Below are positions 1-10,843 of a stretch of 64,000 bases of DNA, piece after piece. Under the pieces are notes generated by a model. It searched no databases. It was not told the origin of the DNA and worked only from the letters and a program-made list of their open reading frames with translations. The stretch comes from Sphingomonas panacisoli (GTDB taxonomy: Bacteria > Pseudomonadota > Alphaproteobacteria > Sphingomonadales > Sphingomonadaceae). The stretch lies in assembly GCF_007859635.1 (NCBI RefSeq), contig NZ_CP042306.1, forward strand, positions 3,339,026 through 3,403,025, written 5' to 3'. The translations under genes and the position numbers were made by a program. The stretch's first letter is position 1. Each line of letters starts with the position of its first letter.

Positions 1-598
1 CGGCCCAGCCCGGTCCGGCGGCCGCCGCGACGGGGTCGCTGATCGCGGCGAGGCGGATCGACGCCCGGGTAGAACCGGCGATTTCGGCGAGGCGCTGTGC
101 CGCGCGGGCGGAGTGAAGCAGGGCAACGGTACCGGCCAGAGCGTCGGCGACTTGCGGCGTGATCGGCAGCGGATCGCTCGCATAGACGGTTATGGTCTCG
201 GCAACGACGCCGCCTGCATGGACGCGCCGCTCGCGCCCGCCCAGCAGCAAGGCGCGGGTGAAACCGCGTTCGGTGAGCGTCGCGACGAGCTCGGCACCGT
301 CGCCATCGCCCGTTTCGGCAATCGTCAGTCCCCGCGCCCGGGCTGCGGCTGCGGTGGCGGGGCCGACAGCGAATACGGGCAAGTTGGCCAGCGCATCGAG
401 CCCCGGTCCGGCGAACCGTGGTGCGTTGGCGCTGGTCAGGATCAGCGCGTCGAATCGTGCGGGATCGGGTAGCGCCCAATCGACTGCGCGTACCGCGAAC
501 AACGGCATGCGGATCGCGGTCAGCCCGGCGGCTTCGATCCGGGCGGCGGTCGCGGCGTTGCCCGGTTCGGGTCGCAGCACCGCGACCGCACGGCTCAT
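1..598 (-). CDS. hemD: Uroporphyrinogen-III synthase, C-terminus beyond window
   Basis: Cyclises hydroxymethylbilane to uroporphyrinogen III in cytosolic tetrapyrrole synthesis. About 199 residues are visible from the start; the C-terminus runs off the left edge. Reading the minus strand from the ATG at 598 gives an N-terminus beginning MSRAVAVLRPEPGN, followed by the typical HemD features: DALILTSANAPRF (about 50-62), FAVGPATAAAAR (about 75-86), and an ALLHSARAAQR stretch (about 155-165) matching the family's conserved phosphate-proximal segment. The start ATG overlaps the hemC stop (ATGA at 595-598), which implies translational coupling and makes a hemC-hemD operon. HemD is poorly conserved in sequence, so context adds much of the certainty. 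Confidence 0.9.
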   Translation of the reverse strand, partial: MSRAVAVLRPEPGNAATAARIEAAGLTAIRMPLFAVRAVDWALPDPARFDALILTSANAPRFAGPGLDALANLPVFAVGPATAAAARARGLTIAETGDGDGAELVATLTERGFTRALLLGGRERRVHAGGVVAETITVYASDPLPITPQVADALAGTVALLHSARAAQRLAEIAGSTRASIRLAAISDPVAAAAGPGWA

Positions 599-1497
599 CC
601 GCCGAACCCGGCGCGGACCGCCGGCGGGGCGCGGTCGAGCAAGGCGCGGGCGAGATCGCGCGCGAGTGCCTCTCCATCCGGGCCGCTCGCGTCGGCCGCG
701 ACATGCTCGGCGCCATCTTCGGAAAACAGTTCGGCACGCAGCGTGACGGTGTCGTCATCGATCGTCGCCAGCGCGGCGACCGGCGAATGGCACGTCGCCT
801 CGAGCGCCGCCAGCAACGCCCGCTCGCATCGCACTGCGCGGCTGGTGGCGGTATGGTCGATCGCGCCGAGCAGCCCGCACGTCATGGCGTCATCGGCGCG
901 GCACTCCACGCCGACCGCGCCTTGTGCCGGGGCGGGGAGCATCTCGTCGAGCGCGACCGGCGTGCCGACATCGTCGCGGCCCAACCGGATAAGTCCCGCC
1001 GCCGCCAGCAACGTCGCGTCCGCTTCGCCCGCCGCCAGCTTCGCCAATCGCGTATCGACATTGCCGCGGAACAGCACGACCGACAGATCGGGCCGCGCGC
1101 GCAGCACCTGCGCACGGCGGCGCGGGCTGCTGCTGCCGACCACGCCCCCTTCGCGGATCGCGGCCAGGCTATCGGCGCCCACCAGCCGGTCGCGGACGTC
1201 CGCGCGCTCCAGCATCGCGGCGATGACGATCGTCTCGGGCCGGATCGTCTCGACGTCCTTCATCGAATGCACCGCGATATCGATTTCGCCGCCGAGCAGG
1301 GCGCGGTCGAGTTCCTTGGTCCACAACGCCTTGCCGCCGATCTCGGCCAGTGCGCGATCCTGCACGCGGTCGCCGGTGGTCTTGATGACATGGATCTCGC
1401 ACGCAACGCCGTGCGCCGCGAACAGCGCGTCCGCGACCATATTGGCTTGCGTGAGGGCGAGCGGCGATCCGCGCGTGCCGAGTTTGAGGACAGCCAT
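595..1497 (-). CDS. hemC: Porphobilinogen deaminase (hydroxymethylbilane synthase)
   Basis: Condenses four porphobilinogens into hydroxymethylbilane in heme synthesis; cytosolic. The 300-residue length is normal. Visible landmarks are LGTRGSPLALTQ (6-17), HSMKDV (77-82) with the catalytic Asp81, the substrate-side GSSSPRRRAQ segment (121-130), and ALEATCHSPV (231-240), where Cys236 corresponds to the cysteine that carries the dipyrromethane cofactor. It is the first gene of hemC-hemD and is transcribed divergently from tsaD. The 95-bp spacer between them contains a perfect 15-bp inverted repeat. Confidence 0.97.
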   Translation of the reverse strand: MAVLKLGTRGSPLALTQANMVADALFAAHGVACEIHVIKTTGDRVQDRALAEIGGKALWTKELDRALLGGEIDIAVHSMKDVETIRPETIVIAAMLERADVRDRLVGADSLAAIREGGVVGSSSPRRRAQVLRARPDLSVVLFRGNVDTRLAKLAAGEADATLLAAAGLIRLGRDDVGTPVALDEMLPAPAQGAVGVECRADDAMTCGLLGAIDHTATSRAVRCERALLAALEATCHSPVAALATIDDDTVTLRAELFSEDGAEHVAADASGPDGEALARDLARALLDRAPPAVRAGFGG

Positions 1498-1520
1498 TCC
1501 CGCCCCCTACACCGTTCGTG

Positions 1521-1569
1521 CTGAGCTTGTCGAAGCACGTGTTCCGGTCACGCCCTTCGACAAGCTCAG
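1521..1569. repeat. 15-bp inverted repeat between hemC and tsaD
   Basis: CTGAGCTTGTCGAAG at 1521-1535 is the exact reverse complement of CTTCGACAAGCTCAG at 1555-1569, with a 19-base spacer. It fills most of the 95-bp divergent intergenic region. A strong hairpin in a divergent promoter region, combined with its REP-like look, suggests a dispersed palindromic repeat rather than a terminator, because neither gene ends here and no T-run follows. Whether it is repeated elsewhere in the genome cannot be seen from this window. Confidence 0.75.
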
Positions 1570-1592
1570 GGCGATCGGTATAGGGAAGCGAA

Positions 1593-2618
1593 ATGTTGAT
1601 CTTGGGCCTCGAATCCTCGTGCGACGAGACCGCGGCGGCGCTCGTCACCGGCGACCGCCGCATCCTGGCGCACAAGCTCGCGGGGCAGGAAGCGGCGCAC
1701 GCGCCTTATGGCGGCGTGGTGCCGGAGATCGCCGCGCGCGCGCATGTGGAGGTGCTGGAGCCTTTGGTGGCGGCGGCGCTCGACGAAGCGGGCGTGACGC
1801 TGGCGGAGGTCGACGCGATCGCCGCGACCGCCGGGCCGGGGTTGATCGGCGGGGTCATGGTCGGGCTGGTGACCGGCAAAGCGCTCGCGCACGCGGCGGG
1901 CAAGCCCTTGGTCGCGGTCAATCACCTCGAAGGTCATGCGCTGAGCCCGCGGCTGGCCGACCCCGATCTCGACTTCCCCTATCTGCTGCTGCTCGTGTCG
2001 GGCGGGCATTGCCAGCTGCTGCTGGTGGAGGGCATCGGGCGCTATCGTCGGCTCGCGACGACGATCGACGATGCGGCGGGCGAGGCGTTCGACAAGACCG
2101 CCAAGATCCTCGGTCTCGGCTTTCCCGGTGGCCCGGCGGTCGAGCGCGCGGCGGCGCAGGGCCGGCCGATCGTCCCGCTGCCGCGCCCGCTGCTCGGATC
2201 GCCCGAGCCGCATTTCTCGTTCGCCGGCCTCAAGAGCGCCGTGTTGCGCGCGCATGACGCGGGGACGTGGTCGAAAGAGGACATCGCCGCGAGTTTCCAG
2301 CAGGCGGCGGTCGATTGCCTGGTCGATCGCACCCGGCGCCAGCTCGGCGATATCGACGCGACCGCGCTGGTCGTCGCTGGCGGCGTCGCGGCCAATACGG
2401 CGGTGCGATCGGCGCTCGAAGCGCTGGCGGGCGACTATCGCCTGCCGTTCAGCGTCCCGCCGCAATGGCTGTGCACCGACAATGCCGCGATGATTGCCTG
2501 GGCCGGGGCCGAGCGCTTCGCCGCCGGGCTGACCGACCCGCTCGACGTTGCCGCGCGGCCGCGCTGGCCGCTCGATCCCGACGCGGAGAAGGTGCGCGGC
2601 GCAGGAGTGAAGGCATGA
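1593..2618 (+). CDS. tsaD: tRNA N6-adenosine threonylcarbamoyltransferase TsaD
   Basis: Transfers the threonylcarbamoyl group to A37 of ANN-decoding tRNAs (t6A), working with TsaB/TsaE/TsaC. The protein is 341 residues, the usual bacterial size. The ASKHA fold is marked by [14 protein letters not shown] (4-17), [11 protein letters not shown] (81-91), the metal-binding pair His111 and His115 in [10 protein letters not shown], and the C-terminal glycine-rich [13 protein letters not shown]. Its TGA stop overlaps the gpsA start (ATGA at 2615-2618), so the two are probably co-translated. Pairing tsaD with gpsA is common in alphaproteobacteria. Confidence 0.97.
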   Translation: MLILGLESSCDETAAALVTGDRRILAHKLAGQEAAHAPYGGVVPEIAARAHVEVLEPLVAAALDEAGVTLAEVDAIAATAGPGLIGGVMVGLVTGKALAHAAGKPLVAVNHLEGHALSPRLADPDLDFPYLLLLVSGGHCQLLLVEGIGRYRRLATTIDDAAGEAFDKTAKILGLGFPGGPAVERAAAQGRPIVPLPRPLLGSPEPHFSFAGLKSAVLRAHDAGTWSKEDIAASFQQAAVDCLVDRTRRQLGDIDATALVVAGGVAANTAVRSALEALAGDYRLPFSVPPQWLCTDNAAMIAWAGAERFAAGLTDPLDVAARPRWPLDPDAEKVRGAGVKA

Positions 2619-3592
2619 AGATCGGCGTCATTGGCGGGGGCGCATGGGGGACGGCACTGGCGCAAGTCGCAGCGCAAGGGGCGGCACCCGTCATCCTGTG
2701 GGCGCGCGAGCCGGAGGTGGTTCACTCGATCAACCACCACCACGTCAACGAGCTGTTCCTGTCGAGCGTGCCATTGTCGCCGACGATCACGGCGACCGAC
2801 GATCTCGATGCCTTGCGCGCGGTGGATGCGGTGCTGGTCGTCGCGCCCGCGCAACATGTCCGCGCGGTGCTGAGCGCGACCGATTTCGGATCCACGCCGC
2901 TCGTCTTGTGCGCAAAAGGTATCGAAGCCGGCACGCGGATGCTGGTCGGGGAGGTCGCGCGCGAGGCCCAGCCCAACGCGCCGATCGCCGTCTTGTCTGG
3001 CCCGACCTTCGCGCACGAAGTGGCGGCGGGATTGCCGACCGCGGTGACGTTGGCGTGCGAGGACGCGGCGTTGGGGGTGGCGCTGGCCGAGCGGCTCGCG
3101 GCGCCGACCTTCCGCACCTATGCGTCAGACGACGTGATCGGCGCGGAGATCGGCGGGGCGGTCAAGAACGTGCTCGCGATCGGCTGCGGCGTGGTCGAGG
3201 GCGCACGGTTGGGCCAGAATGCGCGCTCAGCCCTGATCGCACGCGGCTTCGCCGAAATGACTCGGTTCGGGCTAGCGCGGGGCGCACGGGCGGAGACGAT
3301 GGCGGGATTGTCGGGGCTCGGCGACCTTGTCCTGACCTGTTCATCGACCAGCAGCCGCAACTTCTCGCTCGGCGTCGGACTCGGCGAGGGGCGATCAGCA
3401 CGCGAATTGCTCAGCGATCGCCGCACCGTGGCGGAGGGCGCGTTCACCGCGCCCGTGCTGCGCGACGCCGCGGCCGAAGCGGGCATCGACATGCCCGTTT
3501 GCGAAGCGGTCTGCGCGCTACTCGACGGCGCGCCGGTCGGCGACGTGATCGGTGCGCTGCTCAGCCGCCCGCTGCGCGAGGAACGCGGCTAG
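2615..3592 (+). CDS. gpsA: Glycerol-3-phosphate dehydrogenase [NAD(P)+]
   Basis: Reduces dihydroxyacetone phosphate to sn-glycerol-3-phosphate for phospholipid synthesis; cytosolic. The product is 325 residues. The N-terminus holds the Rossmann dinucleotide loop [13 protein letters not shown], followed by LCAKGIE and [13 protein letters not shown], and the catalytic lysine region [23 protein letters not shown] is the usual C-domain signature. The ATG at 2615 is chosen because it overlaps the tsaD stop and begins exactly at the dinucleotide fold; a longer in-frame extension would run through tsaD. Its TAG stop shares a CTAG with the stop of the convergent downstream gene. Confidence 0.97.
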   Translation: MKIGVIGGGAWGTALAQVAAQGAAPVILWAREPEVVHSINHHHVNELFLSSVPLSPTITATDDLDALRAVDAVLVVAPAQHVRAVLSATDFGSTPLVLCAKGIEAGTRMLVGEVAREAQPNAPIAVLSGPTFAHEVAAGLPTAVTLACEDAALGVALAERLAAPTFRTYASDDVIGAEIGGAVKNVLAIGCGVVEGARLGQNARSALIARGFAEMTRFGLARGARAETMAGLSGLGDLVLTCSSTSSRNFSLGVGLGEGRSARELLSDRRTVAEGAFTAPVLRDAAAEAGIDMPVCEAVCALLDGAPVGDVIGALLSRPLREERG

Positions 3593-4323
3593 GGCTTCTT
3601 GAACTTGTAGATGAACTGATCGGTTTTTCCGCGAACCGATTTGTCGAACACCGCCTTGGTCTTATCGTCCGCCGGGTTGGCGAGCAGCCGCGATTCGCCG
3701 ACGAACGTGAAGCCGGCGGCGGTCACTTGCTTCTTGACGATGTCCGGGTCGATCCGATGCAGCGTGTCGGTATCGCGCATCCCCGATCCCGCCGCCGCGG
3801 CATGATCGATGATCAGGAAGATGCCGCCGGGCTTGAGCGCCGCGAACGCCGCCTTGTTGAGGATCGCCGGGTCGAGCGAACCCATGAACTTGTCGGCGTA
3901 ATCGTGATAGTTTTGCGAGGTGAACACGAGATCGACCGGTTCGGCGGCCTTGAGTTCGGTCGCGGGCTGGATGCTCGCGCTGATGTTGCCGAACGCCGGA
4001 TCCGCGGCGAGCGCGGTATAGTTGCGCACGTCAGTCCCCGCTTCCTGGGCATAGGGCTTGGCCCAGATGCCGTAGACGTGGCCGCTCGGCCCGACGATCC
4101 GCGAGAAGGTCCGCGTCCAGTATCCGCCGCCCGGGATCCAATCGATCACCTTGTCGCCGGCCTTCAGTCCCGCGAACGCGGCGATTTCCGGTCCATGTCG
4201 CCGCGCGTCGGTCGCCGTGTCGCGCGCCAGCTTGGTGTCCGCCGTCGCGGTATTGCTCGTATCCCAGCCCTTGGTACAGCCGGCGAGCGACGCCGCGGCG
4301 AGCAGCGCGATCGCCAGCCTCAC
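3589..4323 (-). CDS. Exported methyltransferase-like lipoprotein
   Basis: The 244-residue product starts with a GTG overlapping the upstream paralogue's stop (GTGA, 4320-4323). Its N-terminus is a lipoprotein signal ending in the lipobox LAGC, so the mature protein should be anchored in the cell envelope. The body looks like a class I SAM methyltransferase-type fold: KAGDKVIDWIPGGGYWT in the position of SAM motif I, PVDLVFTSQNYHD, and LKPGGIFLIIDHAAAAGSG as the post-I/III strand. Motif I is degenerate (IPGGGYWT instead of D/ExGxGxG). It resembles the COG4798 'predicted methyltransferase' group. Substrate and activity are unknown, and SAM is not normally found outside the cytoplasm. Confidence 0.75.
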   Translation of the reverse strand: MRLAIALLAAASLAGCTKGWDTSNTATADTKLARDTATDARRHGPEIAAFAGLKAGDKVIDWIPGGGYWTRTFSRIVGPSGHVYGIWAKPYAQEAGTDVRNYTALAADPAFGNISASIQPATELKAAEPVDLVFTSQNYHDYADKFMGSLDPAILNKAAFAALKPGGIFLIIDHAAAAGSGMRDTDTLHRIDPDIVKKQVTAAGFTFVGESRLLANPADDKTKAVFDKSVRGKTDQFIYKFKKP

Positions 4324-5063
4324 TTCAGCGGTTTCCGGAACTTGTAGACGAACTGGTCGGTCGTACCGCGGATCGTCGGGTCGAACACCTTGAGCGTGTG
4401 GTCGTCCTTGGGGTTGGCCAGCACGGTCGATGCGCCGACCCATTCGAACCCGGCCGCCATCACCTGCTTCTTGACGATTGCCGGGTCGATCCGGTGCAGC
4501 GTTTCGGTATCGCGAAGCCCCGACCCCGCCGCCGCCGCGTGATCGATCACGATATAGGTGCCGCCCGGCTTGAGCGCCTTGAATATCGCGGCATTGAACG
4601 CGGCGAGTGCCGCTTCGCCGCCTCCCTTGTTGGGTACGTCGTGATAGTTCTGCACGGTCCAGACCAGATCGACGGGCTTGTCGACGGTCAGGATCGCGGG
4701 GTCGAGCACCGCCGATACGTTGGTCAGGCCGCGCGCGTCGAGCGCCGGCTTGCCCTTCTCGGCATAACCTGCTGCGGCGGCCGGCCACACCGCCCAGACG
4801 TGACCGGTCGGGCCGACGACGCCGGTGAAGATCCGCGTCCAGTAAGCGGCACCGGGGATGATATCGACGACCGTGCTGCCGGCCTTGGCGCCCGAAAAGG
4901 CGACGACCTCTGCAGCGTGGCGGCGGGCGTCGTCGCCGGCCTGGTCGGCGCGCGCGGGATCGGCGAGCGCCTTCGTGATGGCGGGGGACACCGACTCCTT
5001 GGCAACGATCGCGGCCGGAACCGCCAGCGCGGCACTCGCCGCCAACACCATGCTCCACCGCAT
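4320..5063 (-). CDS. Exported methyltransferase-like protein (paralogue)
   Basis: This 247-residue protein has a cleavable signal peptide (MRWSMVLAASAALAVPAAIVA) without a lipobox cysteine. The remainder is a clear paralogue of the next gene downstream: GSTVVDIIPGAAYWTRIF, PVDLVWTVQNYHDV, LKPGGTYIVIDHAAAAGSG, the shared ETLHRIDPAIVKKQV stretch, and the ending FVYKFRKPLK. The two are a tandem duplication whose copies differ in export route (soluble or lipid-anchored). It is the first gene of the pair and is separated by 28 bp from the gyrB stop. Family-level assignment is good; function is not known. Confidence 0.75.
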   Translation of the reverse strand: MRWSMVLAASAALAVPAAIVAKESVSPAITKALADPARADQAGDDARRHAAEVVAFSGAKAGSTVVDIIPGAAYWTRIFTGVVGPTGHVWAVWPAAAAGYAEKGKPALDARGLTNVSAVLDPAILTVDKPVDLVWTVQNYHDVPNKGGGEAALAAFNAAIFKALKPGGTYIVIDHAAAAGSGLRDTETLHRIDPAIVKKQVMAAGFEWVGASTVLANPKDDHTLKVFDPTIRGTTDQFVYKFRKPLK

Positions 5064-5091
5064 CGTCCGTCTCCCTTTGATTGTTCGAGTT

Positions 5092-7668
<2,577 letters not shown>

Positions 7669-7702
7669 CTAGTTTCGCCCCGAATTACAACGGGAGACGG
7701 GC

Positions 7703-8158
7703 ATGAGGGCGATGATCGCGGCGGCAATGGCTTTGACGGCGGTACCGGCGTTCGCGGCGGATGCGCCCATGCCCACTTATCCCGGCGTCCCGGCCGACCT
7801 GGCGAAGGCCGCGATCGCATTCGACCGCGCGCAGGTTAAGGCCGACGCCGCGGCGCTCAAGGACCTGCTCGCCGACGATTATCTGCTGATCAACAGCCAG
7901 GATCAGCGCGAGACCAAGGCGCAGTTCATCGCCGACTACACCGCCACCGGCTTCACGATGAACCCGTTCGCGATCGACGATCAGGTGATCAAGGTCTGGG
8001 CCGGCGGCGCGATCCTGGGCGGCGCGGTGACCGCGACGGGCATGTCCGACGGCAAGCCCTATTCGATCCGCCTGCGCTTCACCGACGTCTGGGCAAAGCG
8101 CGACGGCAAGTGGCGCGTGATCTTCACCCACGCCAATCGCGCCGTCGCCAAGCCCTAG
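7703..8158 (+). CDS. Exported NTF2-like (DUF4440/SnoaL-type) protein
   Basis: A 151-residue protein with a signal peptide (MRAMIAAAMALTAVPAFAAD) followed by one cone-shaped NTF2-like domain. The domain signature is the helix-strand run AFDRAQVKADAAALKDLLADDY, a central strand pattern, and the C-terminal FTDVWAKRDGKWRVIFTHAN that ends most DUF4440 proteins. Such domains either bind small ligands or act as small periplasmic enzymes; nothing here identifies a substrate. The ATG lies after a GGGAG ribosome-binding site. It stands alone between the divergent gyrB and a convergent TonB receptor, with which it shares a CTAG at the two stop codons (8155-8158). Confidence 0.8.
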   Translation: MRAMIAAAMALTAVPAFAADAPMPTYPGVPADLAKAAIAFDRAQVKADAAALKDLLADDYLLINSQDQRETKAQFIADYTATGFTMNPFAIDDQVIKVWAGGAILGGAVTATGMSDGKPYSIRLRFTDVWAKRDGKWRVIFTHANRAVAKP

Positions 8159-10758
8159 AACAACAGCTTGCGGATCCCGATCCGGATCGTGCGTCCCAGC
8201 GGGTCGAGATAATCGGGCTGGTAGCTGATCGGCGTATTGCCTGCGGCGTCGCGCACGCGCTGTCGCGAGTCGAAGAGGTTATCGACGCTGACGACGAAGC
8301 GCGTGCCGATCAGCCATTTGTGCTTGGCGATCAGGTCGAGCCGCGTCGTCGGATCGAAGAACAGCCGCAGATTGGCGGTGGCGAGGCTGGAGAAATTGAG
8401 CGTCGTCGGCGCCGCGATCGTCCCGCCGTCGACGCGCGTGCCGCTCTGCCAGTTGACCGACAGTCGCAGACCCAGCCCGTTGTTGCTGTAGCCTGCCTGC
8501 GCCTCGAGTTCGTGTCGCGGCTGGCCGCCCGATCCGATCGCGCCGCCGTTGAGCAGGTCGATGACCGGCACGCCCGGCGCGATCTCGACGCGGTCGGTGA
8601 AGTGCCACGTGTGATAGAGCGCGAAGTTCAGCCGCCCGCCGCCCCCGCCAGGGCCGCCGCCGCCAAAGCGTCCGCCGCCGCCGCCGCCCCGCCCGCCGAA
8701 GCCGCCGCCCCCGCGCTGACCGCCGCCCGTCGCGTTGGCGGGCGGCGGTGCGCCGTCTGCGGGCGGCTGTCCGTTGGCCGGCGGCGGTGGCGGATTGTTC
8801 TGCCCGCCTTGCCCGTCGCGCCCGCGGAACCCCTGGCTCAGCGTCCCGCCGAACACGCTCTGCGAGTTGCCCAGGTTGCGCAGTCCCGCCAGCGCCGGCC
8901 GCGGATCCGGGCCGGTGCCGGCACGGAACGCCTCGATCTGCTTCTGCAGTTTCGACTTGAGCGGCTTCGAGAAGTTGATGCCCCAGCGCAGTTCCGAACT
9001 CTCGGTCCGCGCGAAGTTGACCGGCCGCGCGTCGATCGCGGTCAACGTGCCGTTGACTCGCGTGAAACGGCTGGGGAAGGCCGCCTCGATCGCGGCGGTC
9101 GCCGCCGGGAAGCTGGCGGTGGCGTTGCGCACCGACGTGTTCACATAACTCGCGGTCAGCGTCAGGTCGGTCTTCTCGAGCGGCTTGATCGTCAGGCCCA
9201 GCCTGAAGCTGTGCTTGGTATCGGCCAGCAGAAACGGGTTGCCGCCCGATGTGCTCGACACGGTGACGGTCTGGCCGGTCACATAGTCGAAGATGCGCAC
9301 GTTCGGCGTGACGATCACCGGCGCGCCGAGTTGTGTCGCCGACGGCGCTTCGTCCTGGTCGATCATCGACGCGATCACGCGCACCGCATTGATCGGCGAC
9401 CAATTGACGCCATAGCCGATCGTCTTGAGCGTGCTGAAGTCCGACACGCTGTCGAGCGCGAAATTGCCATTGATCGACAGGTCGCCGATGAACGCCAGCA
9501 CGTCCTTGGATTTGCTCGCGATCGGCACGTCGAGATTGATCTGGCCGTTGGCGACGTTGCGGGTGATGCTGCCGCTTTGATTGATACCGAAGCGCGACGA
9601 GCGGCTGTCGAGCCGCGACAACGACCCGCCGACGCGAATCGCGGTCGAGACATTGCCCGCGGGCAGCTTGAACAAGGTACCGTTGACCAGCGCGTTCACT
9701 TCGCCCGTATTCGAGGTCGAAAAACCGCGATTGGCGGCGGGGACGCCCACGGTCCCGGCATCGGTGAAGGTCTGGCTGTCGACGCGGTCGTAATTGCTCG
9801 TCAGCGACCAGCGCCACGCGCTGCCGAAATCGCCGTTGGCGGTGCCGCCCAAGTGATAGGTCATCGACGTGTTGCGCTGGCCGATCACGAAGTCCGAGTT
9901 GGGCGCAAAGCCCTGCAGCCCGTTCGATTCGCTATAGGCGACGGTGCCGTTGAGCGTCGTCGAGACCTTGCCGATCGGCCGTGCATAGACCGTCCCGAAA
10001 TCGAGCGCGCGCGTGAACGGCAGCAGCGTGCGGAACGGCCGCGGATCGAGCGTATTGCCCGCGATCGGCGCGATGTCGCGCTCGCTTTCGAGCAGGGCCG
10101 ACGACTGCGTATAGCCGGTATGGATGCTCAGCCGCGTGTCGCGGTTGATGTTCAGGATGTCGAGCGTGCCGTTGGGGGTGTTGCGCCCGCCCTCGGTCGC
10201 GATCCGGTCGCCCGCTTCGAGCGTCAGCGCACGGAAGCGGCGGCGCAGCACGAAATTCACGACCTTCTGGTCGGCGCGATAGCCGTATTTGAGCGCGACT
10301 TCCTCGGGCAGGATATCGACTCGCGCGATCGCCTCGGTCGGCAAGTCGCGGATTTCGGCGAAGCTCGATATGCGGCGGCCGTTGAGCAGCACGACCGGCA
10401 TGCCGCCGCGCCCGCTGGTGGTCTGTGGTGCGAGTTCGGTCAGCAGGTCGGACACGCTGCTGACCCCGTACGACCGGATATCGGCGGGGCCGAGCTGTTG
10501 TTCGGGCGGAATGTCGCCGATCACCGACCCGGGCAGGTTGCGCGATCCGGTGACGATGATGTCCGGCTCGTCGCTGATCGCGCCGTCGTCGGCGGGCGGC
10601 GGGGTGGGTGTCGGGGTTGGTGCGGCCTGTGGTTTGGCAGCAGGCGCGGCGACCGGCGCCGGCGCGGCGGGCGCCGCTGCGGGCGGGGTGGTCTGCGCGT
10701 GCAGGGCGGTCGGCGCGACGCCGCTGAGCAACAAGGCAAGGCTGAACGATCGGCGCAT
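8155..10758 (-). CDS. TonB-dependent outer-membrane receptor, Gly-rich insert
   Basis: A protein of about 867 residues that should form an outer-membrane beta-barrel importing an unidentified substrate with TonB energy. Start is placed at MRRSFSLALLLSG (10758), giving a signal peptide ending near ALHAQ; a longer frame begins 12 codons earlier. After a Pro/Ala-rich linker (about 25-60) comes the plug domain: EPDIIVTGSRN, DLLTELAPQTTS, PVVLLNGRRISS, and VDILPEEVALKYGYRADQKV. The barrel follows and ends in an aromatic-type strand (TIRIGIRKLLF). Near residues 670-720 is a Pro/Gly-rich insert (NPPPPPANGQPP, then long GGGGFGGRGGGGGG runs) that interrupts the barrel. Substrate cannot be guessed from neighbours. 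Confidence 0.9.
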   Translation of the reverse strand: MRRSFSLALLLSGVAPTALHAQTTPPAAAPAAPAPVAAPAAKPQAAPTPTPTPPPADDGAISDEPDIIVTGSRNLPGSVIGDIPPEQQLGPADIRSYGVSSVSDLLTELAPQTTSGRGGMPVVLLNGRRISSFAEIRDLPTEAIARVDILPEEVALKYGYRADQKVVNFVLRRRFRALTLEAGDRIATEGGRNTPNGTLDILNINRDTRLSIHTGYTQSSALLESERDIAPIAGNTLDPRPFRTLLPFTRALDFGTVYARPIGKVSTTLNGTVAYSESNGLQGFAPNSDFVIGQRNTSMTYHLGGTANGDFGSAWRWSLTSNYDRVDSQTFTDAGTVGVPAANRGFSTSNTGEVNALVNGTLFKLPAGNVSTAIRVGGSLSRLDSRSSRFGINQSGSITRNVANGQINLDVPIASKSKDVLAFIGDLSINGNFALDSVSDFSTLKTIGYGVNWSPINAVRVIASMIDQDEAPSATQLGAPVIVTPNVRIFDYVTGQTVTVSSTSGGNPFLLADTKHSFRLGLTIKPLEKTDLTLTASYVNTSVRNATASFPAATAAIEAAFPSRFTRVNGTLTAIDARPVNFARTESSELRWGINFSKPLKSKLQKQIEAFRAGTGPDPRPALAGLRNLGNSQSVFGGTLSQGFRGRDGQGGQNNPPPPPANGQPPADGAPPPANATGGGQRGGGGFGGRGGGGGGRFGGGGPGGGGGRLNFALYHTWHFTDRVEIAPGVPVIDLLNGGAIGSGGQPRHELEAQAGYSNNGLGLRLSVNWQSGTRVDGGTIAAPTTLNFSSLATANLRLFFDPTTRLDLIAKHKWLIGTRFVVSVDNLFDSRQRVRDAAGNTPISYQPDYLDPLGRTIRIGIRKLLF

Positions 10759-10843
10759 TTCTGTACTATTTTCCGCAAACTGGTCCGGGGACACGATGCC
10801 CTAGAACCAATTTGTCGCAGAATTGTGCCGCTCGCGTTCCGAT

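Noticed and set aside
3589..5058. A continuous 489-codon frame spanning both exported methyltransferase genes
   Set aside because: Only its last 244 residues match the family; the first half is an out-of-frame reading of the upstream paralogue. Two genes with a GTGA overlap explain it better.
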